Positions 22,325-32,268 of a stretch of 64,000 nucleotides of DNA are shown here, piece by piece (position 1 is the stretch's first letter; every line of letters begins with the position of its first letter). The stretch is taken from contig JACRLG010000020.1 in the NCBI GenBank assembly GCA_016235345.1, positions 1-64,000 on the forward strand, in the 5' to 3' direction. The stretch comes from Deltaproteobacteria bacterium. Lineage in GTDB: Bacteria > Desulfobacterota > Desulfobacteria > Desulfobacterales > Desulfatibacillaceae. The notes beneath the pieces are model-generated. The model was not told the origin of the DNA. It saw only the letters and a program-made list of their open reading frames with translations, and made no database searches. A program made the translations under genes and the position numbers.

Positions 22325-24631
22325 ATGACTAAGAAATTCGGTTTTTACATATGTTCGGGCTGCGGCATCGGCGACGCCGTCAATTGCAAGGAATTGATCG
22401 AAAACGTCCCGGAGGAGGAAGGCTACTCCAACTGCCACGTCCACCCTGCCTTTTGCGGCAAGGAAGGCGTTGACATAATCAAAAAGGACATCGCCGAAAA
22501 GGGCGTCAACGTGGTTGTAATCGGCGCCTGCTCCCGCCGGGTCAACTCCGATGTCTTCAAGTTCGACGGCTGCATCGTGGAAAGGGTCAACCTTCGGGAG
22601 CAGGTGGCCTGGGTCCACGGCAAGAGCGAAGGCGAAATCAACCACACCCAGATGATGGCGGAGGATTATCTCCGCATGGGCATGGTGAAGGGCGAAAAGA
22701 TCGCCCTTCCCGAACCCTACAAGCTGGAGACCTTCTCCCGTAAGCTTTTGGTCATCGGCGGCGGCGTCACCGGCATGAGCGCGGCCCTGGACGCCGCGAA
22801 AACCGGTTACGAAGTTTGCATCGTGGAAAAGGAAGACGATCTGGGCGGCTGGGCAAGGAACGTAAGGAAGAGCCTGCCCACGGCCTACCCCTATCGTGAG
22901 ACCACTTCAGGCCTCTCCGACGCCCTGGTGGCCAAGGTCAGGGCCGAAAAGCGGATCACCGTCAAGACGGCCTCCGTGGTTGCGCGCATCGCGGGCCAGC
23001 CCGGCGACTTCACCGTCACCATCAAAAAGCCCGGCGAGAAGATAGAGTTCGACGTTCCGTTCCCTCTGCCGACCGAGATGAAATGTGACGCAGCCGGCAA
23101 GGAACTGGATGCAGACGCCCTTCGGGTCAAGTACAACGAGTACAACGAAGGCAGGGTTGACATTTTAAAGTTCGACCCCAACGGCGAGAAGTTCGGCGCG
23201 GTGATCCTGGCTGCAGGATGGCGTCCGTACGAGCCCGCCGACGGCGAGTTCGCCAACCTGGGTTTCGGCAAAATCGCGGATGTTGTCACCAACGCGGCTT
23301 TCGAGAAAATGGCCAAGGCCGGAAAAATCGTGCGCCCCTCCGATGGCGCTCCGGCCAAGAACGTCGTTTTCATTCAAAATCCAGACGGAGCCGACGATTC
23401 CGACTTTCCCTACGCTTCGGCGGTAACGAGCCTGGTTTCACTGAAACAGGCCGGATACGTCACCGACGACTACGCGGACGGAAAGGCTTACATCTTCTAT
23501 CAGCACATGCGCACACCGGGCCTTTGGGAGAATTACTACGAGGCGGCCCAGCAGAACCCGGCTCTTTTCATGTCAAAGGGTACCATAACCGGCGTGGAGA
23601 AAAGCGGAAACAGCCTGGTGGTTTCGGCCTCCGACACCCTTTTGGGCCCGAACGTCTCCGTGAAGGCCGATCTGGTGGTCCTGGCCTGCGGCATGGTTCC
23701 CGAAACCAAGTTCGACCCGGTGGTGAACCTCGCCTACCGCCAGGGACCCGGTTTCCGTGACATCGGGCTTTTCGACGGCTACTGCGATTCCAACTTCATC
23801 TGCTTTCCCTACGAAACCCAGCGCACCGGCATTTACGCGGCGGGCGGCATCCGCCGGGCCATGACCATGGAAGAGAGCATGGAAGACGCGACCGGAGCGG
23901 CCCTCAAAGCCATCCAGTGCGTGGAGTCGGTCAATCGAGGCGTGGCGGTTCATCCCCGCTCCGGCGACATGACCTTCCCCGACTTCTTCTTCCAGCGCTG
24001 CACCCAGTGCAAACGCTGCACCGAGGAATGCCCCTTCGGAGCCCTGGACGACGACGAAAAGGGCACCCCGAAGCCGAACCCGACGCGGTGCCGCCGCTGC
24101 GGAACCTGCATGGGCGCGTGCCCGGAACGCATCATCGGATTCGCCGATTACAGCATCGATTCCATCGGATCAATGGTCAAGTCCATTGGCGTTCCCAACG
24201 CCGACGAGTACGACGATCCGCCACTTCGCATCCTGGTCCTGATCTGCGAGAACGACGCCTACCCTGCCCTGGACATGGCCGGCCAGCTTCGCCTCAATTA
24301 CAACCATCAGGTGCGCTTCGTGCCCGTAAGGTGCCTTGGCTCCGTGAACCTGGTATGGATCAAGGATGCGCTTTCCAAGGGCATGGACGGCGTCATGCTT
24401 CTGGGCTGCAAGCACGGCGACGACTACCAGTGTCATTTTGTCAAGGGCTCCGAGCTTGCCTCGGTGCGCATGATGAAAATCGGCGACGCGCTCCAGAGCC
24501 TGGCCCTGGAACCCGAACGTGTGGCACAGTACGAAGTGGCCATCGACGACTACAACAAGGTCCCCAAGATCATCAACGACTTTGTTGAGCAGGTGGAGGC
24601 TCTTGGGCCGAACCCGTTCAAGGGATTCTAG
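22325..24631 (+). CDS. qmoB: Quinone-interacting membrane-bound oxidoreductase subunit B
   Basis: 768 aa HdrA-like flavoprotein with added domains. The N-terminal region has FYICSGCGIGDAVNC and GACSRR (cluster-like Cys). The FAD motif LLVIGGGVTGMSAALDAAK is near residue 142. Two [4Fe-4S] motifs, CTQCKRCTEECPFGAL (about residue 559) and CRRCGTCMGACPERI (about 591), come next. The C-terminal ~135 residues are an MvhD-like domain (LVLICEND, then VRCLGSVN and GCKHGDDYQCHF), known in QmoB. It may take part in electron confurcation between quinol, APS reductase and another donor. The ATG at 22325 follows GAGGGAAACCCC. Confidence 0.97.
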   Translation: MTKKFGFYICSGCGIGDAVNCKELIENVPEEEGYSNCHVHPAFCGKEGVDIIKKDIAEKGVNVVVIGACSRRVNSDVFKFDGCIVERVNLREQVAWVHGKSEGEINHTQMMAEDYLRMGMVKGEKIALPEPYKLETFSRKLLVIGGGVTGMSAALDAAKTGYEVCIVEKEDDLGGWARNVRKSLPTAYPYRETTSGLSDALVAKVRAEKRITVKTASVVARIAGQPGDFTVTIKKPGEKIEFDVPFPLPTEMKCDAAGKELDADALRVKYNEYNEGRVDILKFDPNGEKFGAVILAAGWRPYEPADGEFANLGFGKIADVVTNAAFEKMAKAGKIVRPSDGAPAKNVVFIQNPDGADDSDFPYASAVTSLVSLKQAGYVTDDYADGKAYIFYQHMRTPGLWENYYEAAQQNPALFMSKGTITGVEKSGNSLVVSASDTLLGPNVSVKADLVVLACGMVPETKFDPVVNLAYRQGPGFRDIGLFDGYCDSNFICFPYETQRTGIYAAGGIRRAMTMEESMEDATGAALKAIQCVESVNRGVAVHPRSGDMTFPDFFFQRCTQCKRCTEECPFGALDDDEKGTPKPNPTRCRRCGTCMGACPERIIGFADYSIDSIGSMVKSIGVPNADEYDDPPLRILVLICENDAYPALDMAGQLRLNYNHQVRFVPVRCLGSVNLVWIKDALSKGMDGVMLLGCKHGDDYQCHFVKGSELASVRMMKIGDALQSLALEPERVAQYEVAIDDYNKVPKIINDFVEQVEALGPNPFKGF

Positions 24632-24651
24632 TTTAAGCCTGTCCAAAAACG

Positions 24652-24694
24652 CCTGCCACGGGGCGATGAACCCCGTGGCAGGATCAGCGTTTTT
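24652..24694 (+). terminator. Strong hairpin between qmoB and qmoC
   Basis: A perfect 12-bp stem CCTGCCACGGGG/CCCCGTGGCAGG with a 7-nt loop, then ATCAG and a CGTTTTTTG tract. It could attenuate or partly terminate transcription before qmoC, or stop RNA decay. The flanks AAGCCTGTCCAAAAACG and CGTTTTTTGAAGGC pair outside the stem and match the outer arms of the family A repeats. Confidence 0.7.
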
Positions 24695-24775
24695 TGAAGG
24701 CGGTTTTCGACGGGTTACAAGAGTAAGGGTTTTGAACGGGCAAATCATCAGTCATAGCCCCAAGGAGAAAACAAC

Positions 24776-26035
24776 ATGAGCAACCAAGTGCTCGAACCGG
24801 ATGTCGATTTTATCAGGGAAATCTCCCGCCGGGGCGGGGATACCCTGAAAAAATGCTACCAGTGCGCAACATGCTCAGTGGCCTGCCCCATTTCGCCGGA
24901 CAACAAGCCCTTTCCCCGCAAGGAAATGATTGCGGCAAGCTGGGGACTTTCCGACAGGCTCACCGCAGACGTCGACGTGTGGCTCTGCCACCAGTGCGGC
25001 GACTGCTCGGCCAGGTGCCCCCGTGGGGCGAAACCCGGTGACGTTCTGGGCGCAATCCGTTCCTACGCCATTGAGAAGTATTCCAAGCCCTCATGGCTGG
25101 CAAAGGCCGTGAACGACCCCAAGAAACTTCCCACCCTCATCGGCATTCCGGTGGCGCTGTTTATAGTCATGGGCCTCATCGTCGGGCCGATACTCATGAA
25201 GATACTGGGCCCCATCCTGGACATCTTCTTCAAAAAGGCGGGCGATGCTTCAGCCAGCACCGTGAAACTTCTGGACTTCACCCCGGAACTTTTCCACGGC
25301 CACATCGCCCATGCGCAGTTTTTCTCGTCATGGCTCGTGGACATGATATTCGTCCCCACCATGACTTTCGCTGTGGTGGTTTTCGTCCTGGCCATGCGCA
25401 GTTTCGTGAAGGACATGCACGAAACCGCAGTGCGCGAGGGCAAGGTTGCCAACGCTGAATTTTCCTGGATCGGGCTCGCCAAGGCACTGCCCCGCGTGGT
25501 TCTTCCGATACTGAAGCACGAGAAGTTCACCGAGTGCTCGGAAAACCGCGTCCGCTCCACAAGCCACATGATGGTGCTTTACGGATTCATCGGCCTGTTC
25601 ATAGTGACCGGCATCTTTTTCGTGGTGCTTTACGGCTCCATGCTTTTAACCGGTTATGAAGAAGCACTCCACGGCCCTTACAACGTGTATTGGAACCCCG
25701 TGAAGTGGCTGGCCAACGCGGCGGGAGTATGCCTTGTGATAGGCTCCCTTGCCATGATCAAGGAACGGCTTGGCAAGGACAAGGAAACCATGGGCAGCGC
25801 CTACCAGGACTGGTTTTTGCTGGGCCTGGTCCTGGCCTTGGGCGTCACCGGCCTTGGCGCTGAGATGACCCGTCTTGCAGGCGCGGCCTTCTTTACCTAT
25901 GTGCTGTATTTTCTGCACCTTGTTTCGGTGTGGATGCTTTTCGCCTATGTTCCCTTTTCCAAGCTGGCGCATCTGGTCTACCGCACCCTGGCCATGACTT
26001 ACGCCGAGTACGCCGGGCGCGAGAAGGCCTGTTAG
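24776..26035 (+). CDS. qmoC: Quinone-interacting membrane-bound oxidoreductase subunit C
   Basis: 419 aa, a fusion of HdrC- and HdrE-like parts. The N-terminal soluble region holds two cluster motifs, CYQCATCSVACPIS (about residue 27) and CHQCGDCSARCPRGAKPGD (about 76). After residue ~115 come about six transmembrane helices (for example IGIPVALFIVMGLIVGPILM, residues ~122-141) that bind heme b and oxidise menaquinol. It anchors Qmo in the inner membrane. An AAGGAGAAAAC precedes the ATG. Separated from qmoB by a 144-nt gap containing a strong hairpin, so its expression level may differ. Confidence 0.97.
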   Translation: MSNQVLEPDVDFIREISRRGGDTLKKCYQCATCSVACPISPDNKPFPRKEMIAASWGLSDRLTADVDVWLCHQCGDCSARCPRGAKPGDVLGAIRSYAIEKYSKPSWLAKAVNDPKKLPTLIGIPVALFIVMGLIVGPILMKILGPILDIFFKKAGDASASTVKLLDFTPELFHGHIAHAQFFSSWLVDMIFVPTMTFAVVVFVLAMRSFVKDMHETAVREGKVANAEFSWIGLAKALPRVVLPILKHEKFTECSENRVRSTSHMMVLYGFIGLFIVTGIFFVVLYGSMLLTGYEEALHGPYNVYWNPVKWLANAAGVCLVIGSLAMIKERLGKDKETMGSAYQDWFLLGLVLALGVTGLGAEMTRLAGAAFFTYVLYFLHLVSVWMLFAYVPFSKLAHLVYRTLAMTYAEYAGREKAC

Positions 26036-26065
26036 TTTTCATTTCAGATTTTTTGCCGTTACGCG

Positions 26066-26100
26066 GGGCGGGCCTCTTAAAGGCCCGCCCTTCGGTGTTT
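26066..26100 (+). terminator. Probable terminator of qmoABC
   Basis: Perfect 10-bp stem GGGCGGGCCT/AGGCCCGCCC with a 5-nt loop, followed only by TTCGGTGTTTG, so the T tract is weak. Confidence 0.55.
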
Positions 26101-26156
26101 GATCCGCCCCCATTCCCCCTTTGAATCCTTTTCACCCACGGAAATTAGGAGCACCC

Positions 26157-27785
26157 ATGAAACCGTCCATAAAACGCCTGATTTTTTCGGTGGTGCTTGC
26201 CTGCGCCGGACTTTTGGCTGCGCTCCTCATTGTGGAAGCGGGCATGCGGCTTTTCAGCGGAACGCTTGAAAAGGATTCCACCCTGCCCACCAGGGTTTCC
26301 CTGTTCGATTTCGGAAACGTGCTGGCCAAAAAGCTCACCCTCATGCGGGACAGCTATCCCAAGCAGCACGACGCCGTTTTAGGCTGGGTTCCCAAGGCGG
26401 GCTATTCGGGCTCCGACAACATTTTGAGCAAGGAAATTAACATCGCCGCCAACACCGTCCGAACCAACGGAGCGGCCCGGCCTACATCAGGCTCCGCCAT
26501 CCTCGTTACGGGCGATTCCTTCACCTTCGGCGATTCCGTAAACAACAACGAAACGTGGCCGTCGTATTTGGAGGAAATCCTCGCAAGGCGGGTGATCAAC
26601 GGCGGGGTCTTCGGCTACGGCCTGGACCAGAGCTTTCTGCGGGCCAAAAGCCTTGCGGACGAGGTCTCGCCCGGCGTCATCGTTTTGGGCCTCATACCCG
26701 ACGACATTCCCCGCATGGGTTTTTCCAAGTGGTACGGGGCCGAAAAACCGTATTTCGAAATAAGCGAGGGCCTTCTGGTTCTGAAAAACCAGCCGGTGCC
26801 CGACGTTCCCACCCAACTGGATGGCCTGGGTTTTGTCAAGAGCGTACTCGGGCATTTTTACACGGCGGATTACCTGATGCGGCGTATGGGAAAGGCCGAA
26901 TGGTGGTACGCGGACAAGTTCAAAAGCATCCCCGTCAAAAACGACCTGCACGCCGTGTCCCGCCGCATTGTCGAAGGCTTTTACGAACTCGCCGTGCGCA
27001 AGGGATGCCGGGCGGCCATCGTCGTCCAGTACACCGAAGCGGATATCACCGATCCCAGAAGAGCCAACCGGAAAAGGATTTATCCCACCATTATTCACGC
27101 ACGGGAAAAGGGAATTCCCGTCATCGATTTCTATCCGCTCTTGAAATCCATGCCGCCCGACCAGTTGAAAACCCTTTACCAGGGGCACATGACGGCTTCG
27201 GGCAACAAGTTCACCGCCAAGATGATCGCGGCGGCCCTGGCCTCGGAAGGCGTCATCCCAAACGCGTCGTTCCTGTCATCCGACGTGGACTTCTACCGAC
27301 AGGTGGTGAGCCAGAACACGGATGACCTGGATAAGCTCGCCATGGCCAAGGACAACTTTCTGCGGGAGCTGGCCAACGACCCGACCAACCCCAGCAGGTA
27401 CAACACGGTGGGGGTGCTTTACCTCAATCTCGGAGCCCTGGAATCTGCGGCTTTCTATTTCACCAAGGCGGTCACCCTTAATCCGACTTACGCGGAGGCG
27501 GTGAACAACCTGGGCATGGTGGCCATGTCCACCATGCATTTTGCCGATGCCGAGCAATTCTACCGCAAGGCCATGGAACTCGATACCAAGATATTCGAGC
27601 CCTATTACAACATGGCCTGCGCGAGAAGCCTTCAGAACGACCCGGACGGCGCGGCCATGTGGATTGAAAAGGCCATCCAGAAGGGTTTTGCCAGCAGGGA
27701 GCAGCTCGAAAACGACGGCGACCTGGAAAACGCCAGGAAAAGCGGCAAGTTCATGAAATTGATCGAATCGCTTCCCGCAAAATAG
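26157..27785 (+). CDS. Exported SGNH-hydrolase-like protein with C-terminal TPR repeats
   Basis: 542 aa. An N-terminal hydrophobic helix (LIFSVVLACAGLLAALLIVE, residues ~8-27) acts as signal anchor. The SGNH block I motif GDSFTFGDSV (about residue 118) is clear, and block II-like NGGVFGYGLDQ and a later VIDFYPLL support the fold, as in AlgX- or DltD-like enzymes acting on cell-surface polymers. From about residue 400 two to three TPR units follow (PSRYNTVGVLYLNLGALESA, then YAEAVNNLGMVAM, YYNMACARSL). AGGAGCACCC precedes the ATG at 26157. A deacylase or acyltransferase helper role is inferred only. It lies between qmoC and sat with its own terminator, with no clear link to sulfate reduction. 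Confidence 0.75.
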   Translation: MKPSIKRLIFSVVLACAGLLAALLIVEAGMRLFSGTLEKDSTLPTRVSLFDFGNVLAKKLTLMRDSYPKQHDAVLGWVPKAGYSGSDNILSKEINIAANTVRTNGAARPTSGSAILVTGDSFTFGDSVNNNETWPSYLEEILARRVINGGVFGYGLDQSFLRAKSLADEVSPGVIVLGLIPDDIPRMGFSKWYGAEKPYFEISEGLLVLKNQPVPDVPTQLDGLGFVKSVLGHFYTADYLMRRMGKAEWWYADKFKSIPVKNDLHAVSRRIVEGFYELAVRKGCRAAIVVQYTEADITDPRRANRKRIYPTIIHAREKGIPVIDFYPLLKSMPPDQLKTLYQGHMTASGNKFTAKMIAAALASEGVIPNASFLSSDVDFYRQVVSQNTDDLDKLAMAKDNFLRELANDPTNPSRYNTVGVLYLNLGALESAAFYFTKAVTLNPTYAEAVNNLGMVAMSTMHFADAEQFYRKAMELDTKIFEPYYNMACARSLQNDPDGAAMWIEKAIQKGFASREQLENDGDLENARKSGKFMKLIESLPAK

Positions 27786-27798
27786 AATCCGGGGGCGC

Positions 27799-27837
27799 AA
27801 AAAAGGGGACGCCGAAAAATCGGCGTCCCCTTTTTTA
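27799..27837. terminator. Bidirectional terminator between the SGNH gene and sat
   Basis: Perfect 10-bp stem GGGGACGCCG/CGGCGTCCCC, with an A run on the left and TTTTTT on the right, serving both convergent genes. Confidence 0.93.
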
Positions 27838-27899
27838 TTGCTTAAAACTTCAACCTGCCGGAATCCCTGTAAAGGAAATCCGGCAGGATCAAGCTGGTG

Positions 27900-29183
27900 C
27901 TACTGGCCCTTGCCGGTGGCCGCGCCGTGCAGCTTCACTTCCACCTTCTCGGTAAGGCCGGCATAGTATTCGCGGAGGATGTCGAGGACTTCTTCGCGGC
28001 CAAAATGGTCAACCACCTTGAGGCCTTCTGAGAGGCTCTTACGGAGCACCGTGCCGGAAAGCATGACGCGGTCTTCCTTGCTGTGCGGGCAGGTGCGGAG
28101 CGAGGCCATGCCGTCGCATTTGTGGCAATAGAAGGTCCAGTCGATCTTCAAGGGGGTGCAAAGAAGGTTCTTGCCGGGGTCGGTGCTCTTGGGCACCTTG
28201 TCGAAAATGGTCTGGGCTTCGAACATTCCGTAGAAGTCGCCAACGCCAGCGTGGTCGCGGCCAATGATCATGCGGGTGCAGCCATAGTTCTGGCGGAACG
28301 TGGCATGAAGAAGGGCTTCGCGGGGACCGGCGTAGCGCATGTCAAGCGGGTAGCCGCCCTGCACGACGTTTTTGGGCACGAAGTATTTTTCCACCAGGGT
28401 GTCGATGCACCTGACGCGGACTTCGGCCGGGATGTCGCCGGGCTTAAGATTGCCGACCAGTGAGTGAATGAACACGCCGTCGCAGACTTCCACCGCGATC
28501 TTGCAAAGATATTCGTGGGAGCGGTGCATGGGGTTGCGGAGCTGGAGGGCTGCAATTTCACGCCATCCGCGATCCTCGAAAATCTTGCGGCTTTCGGCGG
28601 GCTTCATGTAGACGCCGGCGTACTTCACCGGGTAGTCGCCTTCGGAAAGAACCCACACGGAACCGGCCAGATTGACGGGGCCCTGGCTCATGACCATCTG
28701 GACTCCCGGATGATCCTTTTCGGCGATCTTCCAGAAAGCCTCGGTGGTGGGGGTGCCTTCGCCCATGAAGGTCTTCTCGCACTCGTACTTCTTGTCGGCG
28801 TCGCTTACGGCGTACTTCTCGGAGACCTTCATGATGGCCATGATCTCGTCGCCTTCGGGATCGTACAGGGCGATTTCGTCGCCAACTGCTGCGGCGTCGG
28901 CTTCGGCCTGGGTCACGTCGAGGCACACCGGCACGGGCCAGAAGGTTCCGTCGGCCAGGGTGTAGTTGTCGAGAACGGATTTCCAGTCAGCCTTGCCCAT
29001 GAAGCCGGACAGGGGTGAGAAGCCGCCGATGCCGATCATGATGAGATCGCCCTTAACGCGGCTGGAGATGGTGACCTTCTTCAGGCCGGCTGCCTTGACC
29101 TTGGCTTCTTCAAGGGCTTTTCCTTCCAAAAGGCGAATTGTGAGGCCGCGTCCGCCATGGGGCGGAATGAGGTTGGACGTCAT
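27900..29183 (-). CDS. sat: Sulfate adenylyltransferase (ATP sulfurylase)
   Basis: 427 aa enzyme that activates sulfate with ATP to form APS and PPi, the first step of sulfate reduction. The nucleotide-binding motif [13 protein letters not shown] (about residues 207-219), [14 protein letters not shown] (about 308) and the zinc-type [15 protein letters not shown] (about 353) are present. Length and layout fit the dissimilatory homo-oligomeric form. AAGGAGA lies 10 nt before the ATG. It stands alone, convergent with the SGNH gene and about 3 kb from qmoC, a common arrangement in Desulfobacterota. Confidence 0.98.
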   Translation of the reverse strand: MTSNLIPPHGGRGLTIRLLEGKALEEAKVKAAGLKKVTISSRVKGDLIMIGIGGFSPLSGFMGKADWKSVLDNYTLADGTFWPVPVCLDVTQAEADAAAVGDEIALYDPEGDEIMAIMKVSEKYAVSDADKKYECEKTFMGEGTPTTEAFWKIAEKDHPGVQMVMSQGPVNLAGSVWVLSEGDYPVKYAGVYMKPAESRKIFEDRGWREIAALQLRNPMHRSHEYLCKIAVEVCDGVFIHSLVGNLKPGDIPAEVRVRCIDTLVEKYFVPKNVVQGGYPLDMRYAGPREALLHATFRQNYGCTRMIIGRDHAGVGDFYGMFEAQTIFDKVPKSTDPGKNLLCTPLKIDWTFYCHKCDGMASLRTCPHSKEDRVMLSGTVLRKSLSEGLKVVDHFGREEVLDILREYYAGLTEKVEVKLHGAATGKGQ

Positions 29184-29290
29184 GTGATGACTTCTCCTTA
29201 TAATTGAGGTTCAATATGAGCGACCGGGATTATCGCCCGGACGCCAGACGATCGCTTGTATGTGGGTCTTCTATAATCAAGCGCCGAACC

Positions 29291-29317
29291 ATATTATGTA
29301 AAAGCGCCCATTGTCAA
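29291..29317 (-). promoter_or_regulatory. Tentative sat promoter
   Basis: On the minus strand TTGACA (29317-29312) is followed after 15 nt by TAATAT (29296-29291), about 108 nt before the sat ATG. The spacer is short for sigma-70, so confidence is limited. Confidence 0.35.
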
Positions 29318-29374
29318 GCATTTCATCAGTTCATCGGCTACCGCCGCCAAGGGACAAATGAGAGGGCATTCACC

Positions 29375-31381
29375 TTAAAAAAACTCGCCGCCAAGAAATT
29401 CCCTGAAGGTGCTCTTGATGCTTCTTATCTCGTCCCTCAGTTTCGCGGCCCGCTCAAAGGCCATTTCCCGTGCGGCCTGGCGCATTTCCTTTTCGAGCCC
29501 AGCCACCAGCCTTTTAATGTCTTCGGGGCTCGACGCAGAATCGGGAAGCGGAACCTCCTTGGGCACGGTTACGTAGTCGGCCTCGTAGACCGAGGCGAAG
29601 ATCGATCCGATCTCCTTCTTGACGCTTTCCGGCGTTATGCCGTGCTCCTCGTTGTAGGCCTTCTGGAGCTTTCTGCGGCGCTCGGTCTCACCCATGGCCC
29701 TTTTCATGGAATCGGTGATCTTGTCAGCGTAGAGTATCACCTTGCCGGAAAGGTTCCGTGCGGCCCGGCCCGTGGTCTGGATGAGGCTTCGCTCCGAGCG
29801 CAGGAAACCCTCCTTGTCGGCGTCCAGGATGGCCACCAGCGAAACTTCCGGGATGTCCAGGCCCTCCCGGAGAAGGTTTATGCCCACCAGAACGTCGAAG
29901 CCCCCCAGGCGCAACTCGCGTATAATCTCCATGCGGGTTAAGGTGTCGATGTCCGAGTGAAGATAGCGCACCTTGACCCCAAGGCCCTTGTAGTATTCGC
30001 ACAGGTCCTCGGCGCTTCTTTTGGTGAGGGTGGTCACGAGCACACGCTCCCCGGCTGTGGCCCTCAGGCGGATTTCCTCCAGAAGATCGTCCACCTGGTT
30101 TCCGGCGGGCCTGACCTCTATTTCCGGGTCGATGAGGCCCGTTGGCCGCACTATCTGCTCAACAACGGCCTCGGCCCTCTCCATCTCCCAGGCCGCCGGG
30201 GTGGCGGAAACAAGCACGGCCTGGCCCGCCTTTTGCCAGAATTCGTCGGCCATCAGGGGCCGGTTATCCAGGGCCGAGGGAAGCCGGAAGCCGTAGGCCG
30301 CAAGGGTTTCCTTCCGGGAGCGGTCGCCCCGGAACATGCCCTGAATCTGGGAAACCGTGATGTGGCTTTCATCCACGAACAGCAGGAAATCCTTGGGGAA
30401 ATAGTCCACCAAAGTCGGAGGCGGCTCGCCAGGCTGGCGAGCCGTGAGGTGCCTTGAATAGTTTTCTATGCCAGTGCAGTAGCCAAGCTCCATCATCATC
30501 TCAACGTCGTAGTTGGTGCGCTCCTCTATGCGCTGGGCCTCGATGAGCTTCTGGTTGTCCCGGAAATGGCCGACGCGGATTTTGAGCTCGTCCAAAATGT
30601 CGTCAACCGCCCGCCTTAGGGTCTGGCGGGTTGTGGCGTAGTGGCTTGCGGGAAAGATCGCGGCCCGCTTCATGCTGCGCCTCACCACCCCGCGAAGGGG
30701 ATCGATGGCTGAAATCGACTCGATCTCGTCGCCGAAAAACTCGATCCTTATGGCCTCGTCCTCCTCGTAGGCCGGGAAAACCTCCACCCGGTCCCCGCGC
30801 ACCCGGAAGGTGCCCCGGTGAAAGTCCACGTCGTTGCGCTCGTACTGCATTCCCACCAGGCTTTTAAGCACCGCGTCCCGGCCCGGCTCGTCGCCCACGG
30901 CCATTTCGAGACGCATGGCCAGATAATCCTCCGGGGCCCCAAGTCCGTAGATGCACGAGACCGAGGCCACAACCAGCACGTCCCGGCGGGTGAGCACGCT
31001 TCTGGTGGCCGAGTGCCTTAGCTTGTCGATCATCTCGTTTATGGATGAATCTTTTTCGATGTAGGTGTCGGATGAGGGCATGTAGGCTTCGGGCTGGTAG
31101 TAATCGTAGTAGGAGACGAAGTACTCGACGGCGTTTTCCGGAAACAGGGACTTGAACTCGTTATAGAGCTGGGCCGCAAGGGTCTTGTTGGGGGCGATGA
31201 CCAGCGCCGGGCGGCCCAGGCGGGCGATGACCTGGGCCATGGTGAAGGTCTTGCCACTTCCTGTGACGCCCAAAAGCACCTGAAAGCGCTTTCCGGCCCC
31301 GATGCCTTCACACAGGGCGTCGATTGCCTCCGGCTGGTCGCCCTTGGGGGAATACTCGCTTGTGAGTTTAAATTCGGACAT
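29375..31381 (-). CDS. uvrB: Excinuclease ABC subunit B
   Basis: 668 aa helicase-like damage-verification subunit of nucleotide excision repair. Walker A GVTGSGKT is near residue 40, the beta-hairpin region [10 protein letters not shown] near residue 93, helicase motifs V-VI are [15 protein letters not shown] and QTTGRAARN, and the C-terminal UVR motif ([20 protein letters not shown]) binds UvrC. Full length. It follows the ChbG-like gene with a 35-nt gap and may be the last gene of the operon that starts at 37615. Confidence 0.98.
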   Translation of the reverse strand: MSEFKLTSEYSPKGDQPEAIDALCEGIGAGKRFQVLLGVTGSGKTFTMAQVIARLGRPALVIAPNKTLAAQLYNEFKSLFPENAVEYFVSYYDYYQPEAYMPSSDTYIEKDSSINEMIDKLRHSATRSVLTRRDVLVVASVSCIYGLGAPEDYLAMRLEMAVGDEPGRDAVLKSLVGMQYERNDVDFHRGTFRVRGDRVEVFPAYEEDEAIRIEFFGDEIESISAIDPLRGVVRRSMKRAAIFPASHYATTRQTLRRAVDDILDELKIRVGHFRDNQKLIEAQRIEERTNYDVEMMMELGYCTGIENYSRHLTARQPGEPPPTLVDYFPKDFLLFVDESHITVSQIQGMFRGDRSRKETLAAYGFRLPSALDNRPLMADEFWQKAGQAVLVSATPAAWEMERAEAVVEQIVRPTGLIDPEIEVRPAGNQVDDLLEEIRLRATAGERVLVTTLTKRSAEDLCEYYKGLGVKVRYLHSDIDTLTRMEIIRELRLGGFDVLVGINLLREGLDIPEVSLVAILDADKEGFLRSERSLIQTTGRAARNLSGKVILYADKITDSMKRAMGETERRRKLQKAYNEEHGITPESVKKEIGSIFASVYEADYVTVPKEVPLPDSASSPEDIKRLVAGLEKEMRQAAREMAFERAAKLRDEIRSIKSTFREFLGGEFF

Positions 31382-31416
31382 TAAAATTCCCGAAACGCCT
31401 CGCTTGCGCCCCGCCT

Positions 31417-32268
31417 TCAGCGCCCCGCCGGAATGCCGCCGAACGAGGCGGCCTGCGCCTTAAGCCTCAACAGCATCGCGGCCAGAAGCGGCGAGCAGGC
31501 AAGGTCGCGGTCGTTTTTCCAGTCATAGGCCCAGTGGCCGTATTTTTCCCGGCATTGCCCGTGGTCCGAGCCCGGATGAAGCACCAGCTCCACCACGTCC
31601 TTTTCCGAAAACCGGGAAAGGATTTTCTCCAGCCGCTCCACGGTAAGGCCCCCTCCCGAATAGGTGAAGCCTATGGAGGGGATATCAACCCTCACGCCCC
31701 GGCTTGAATGAACCGAGCGCGAAAATCCTGAAACCGCCTTTACCATTCCGTACTGCAAAAGCCTTCCTGCTCCGGCGTCGAAACTTGCCGGGTCAGCCGG
31801 GCGCGAACGCAGAAAGGGGACTTTGAACCTCTCGCACAGAGACAGGCTCATGGAAAAAATTCCCGGCAGAAGATGCACGTACTGGTGGCTGTCCGCGTGG
31901 GTGATGGAAAGACCGGCGTCCCTTACGCGCTCCAACTGCGCCAAAAGCTCGAGGGCCAGGGCCTTTCTGCTCACAAGCCCCGAATAGAGCCCGGCGGCCA
32001 GGGCCGCGCGGGAGGGCAGCACCGGCCCCGAAAAAGCCCCACGGTAGATGGCGGAAACGCTCGTCAGCGCCGGTTCGTCGCAGAGGCAGAAATGGACGCC
32101 GATATCGAGACCGGGGCGAGTGCGCGCGTATTCCGCCGCCTCGTCAAAGGCCTCGCCGTTCGGGATAAGACTTGCGGAGCGAAGCAGCCCATCCTCGAAG
32201 GCCCGGATAACCCCCTGGTTCACGCCACAGGTTATGCCGAAATCATCGCCGTTGATTATGATTTTCAT
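31417..32268 (-). CDS. ChbG/HpnK (YdjC)-family polysaccharide deacetylase-like protein
   Basis: 283 aa. The YdjC fold metal ligands are visible: INGDDFGIT (Asp-Asp, residues 6-9), [12 protein letters not shown] (His) and [10 protein letters not shown] (His x x x His). Family members deacetylate N-acetylated sugars or hopanoid glycosides. The start [11 protein letters not shown] at 32268 overlaps the previous stop by ATGA, so translation is coupled; a longer frame lacks support. Substrate unknown; the neighbours are an exported Ig-like protein and fabD. Confidence 0.85.
   Translation of the reverse strand: MKIIINGDDFGITCGVNQGVIRAFEDGLLRSASLIPNGEAFDEAAEYARTRPGLDIGVHFCLCDEPALTSVSAIYRGAFSGPVLPSRAALAAGLYSGLVSRKALALELLAQLERVRDAGLSITHADSHQYVHLLPGIFSMSLSLCERFKVPFLRSRPADPASFDAGAGRLLQYGMVKAVSGFSRSVHSSRGVRVDIPSIGFTYSGGGLTVERLEKILSRFSEKDVVELVLHPGSDHGQCREKYGHWAYDWKNDRDLACSPLLAAMLLRLKAQAASFGGIPAGR

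Noticed and set aside
18128-26035. Selenocysteine codons in the redox genes
   Set aside because: All apr and qmo frames are continuous with no in-frame TGA and end at normal family lengths.
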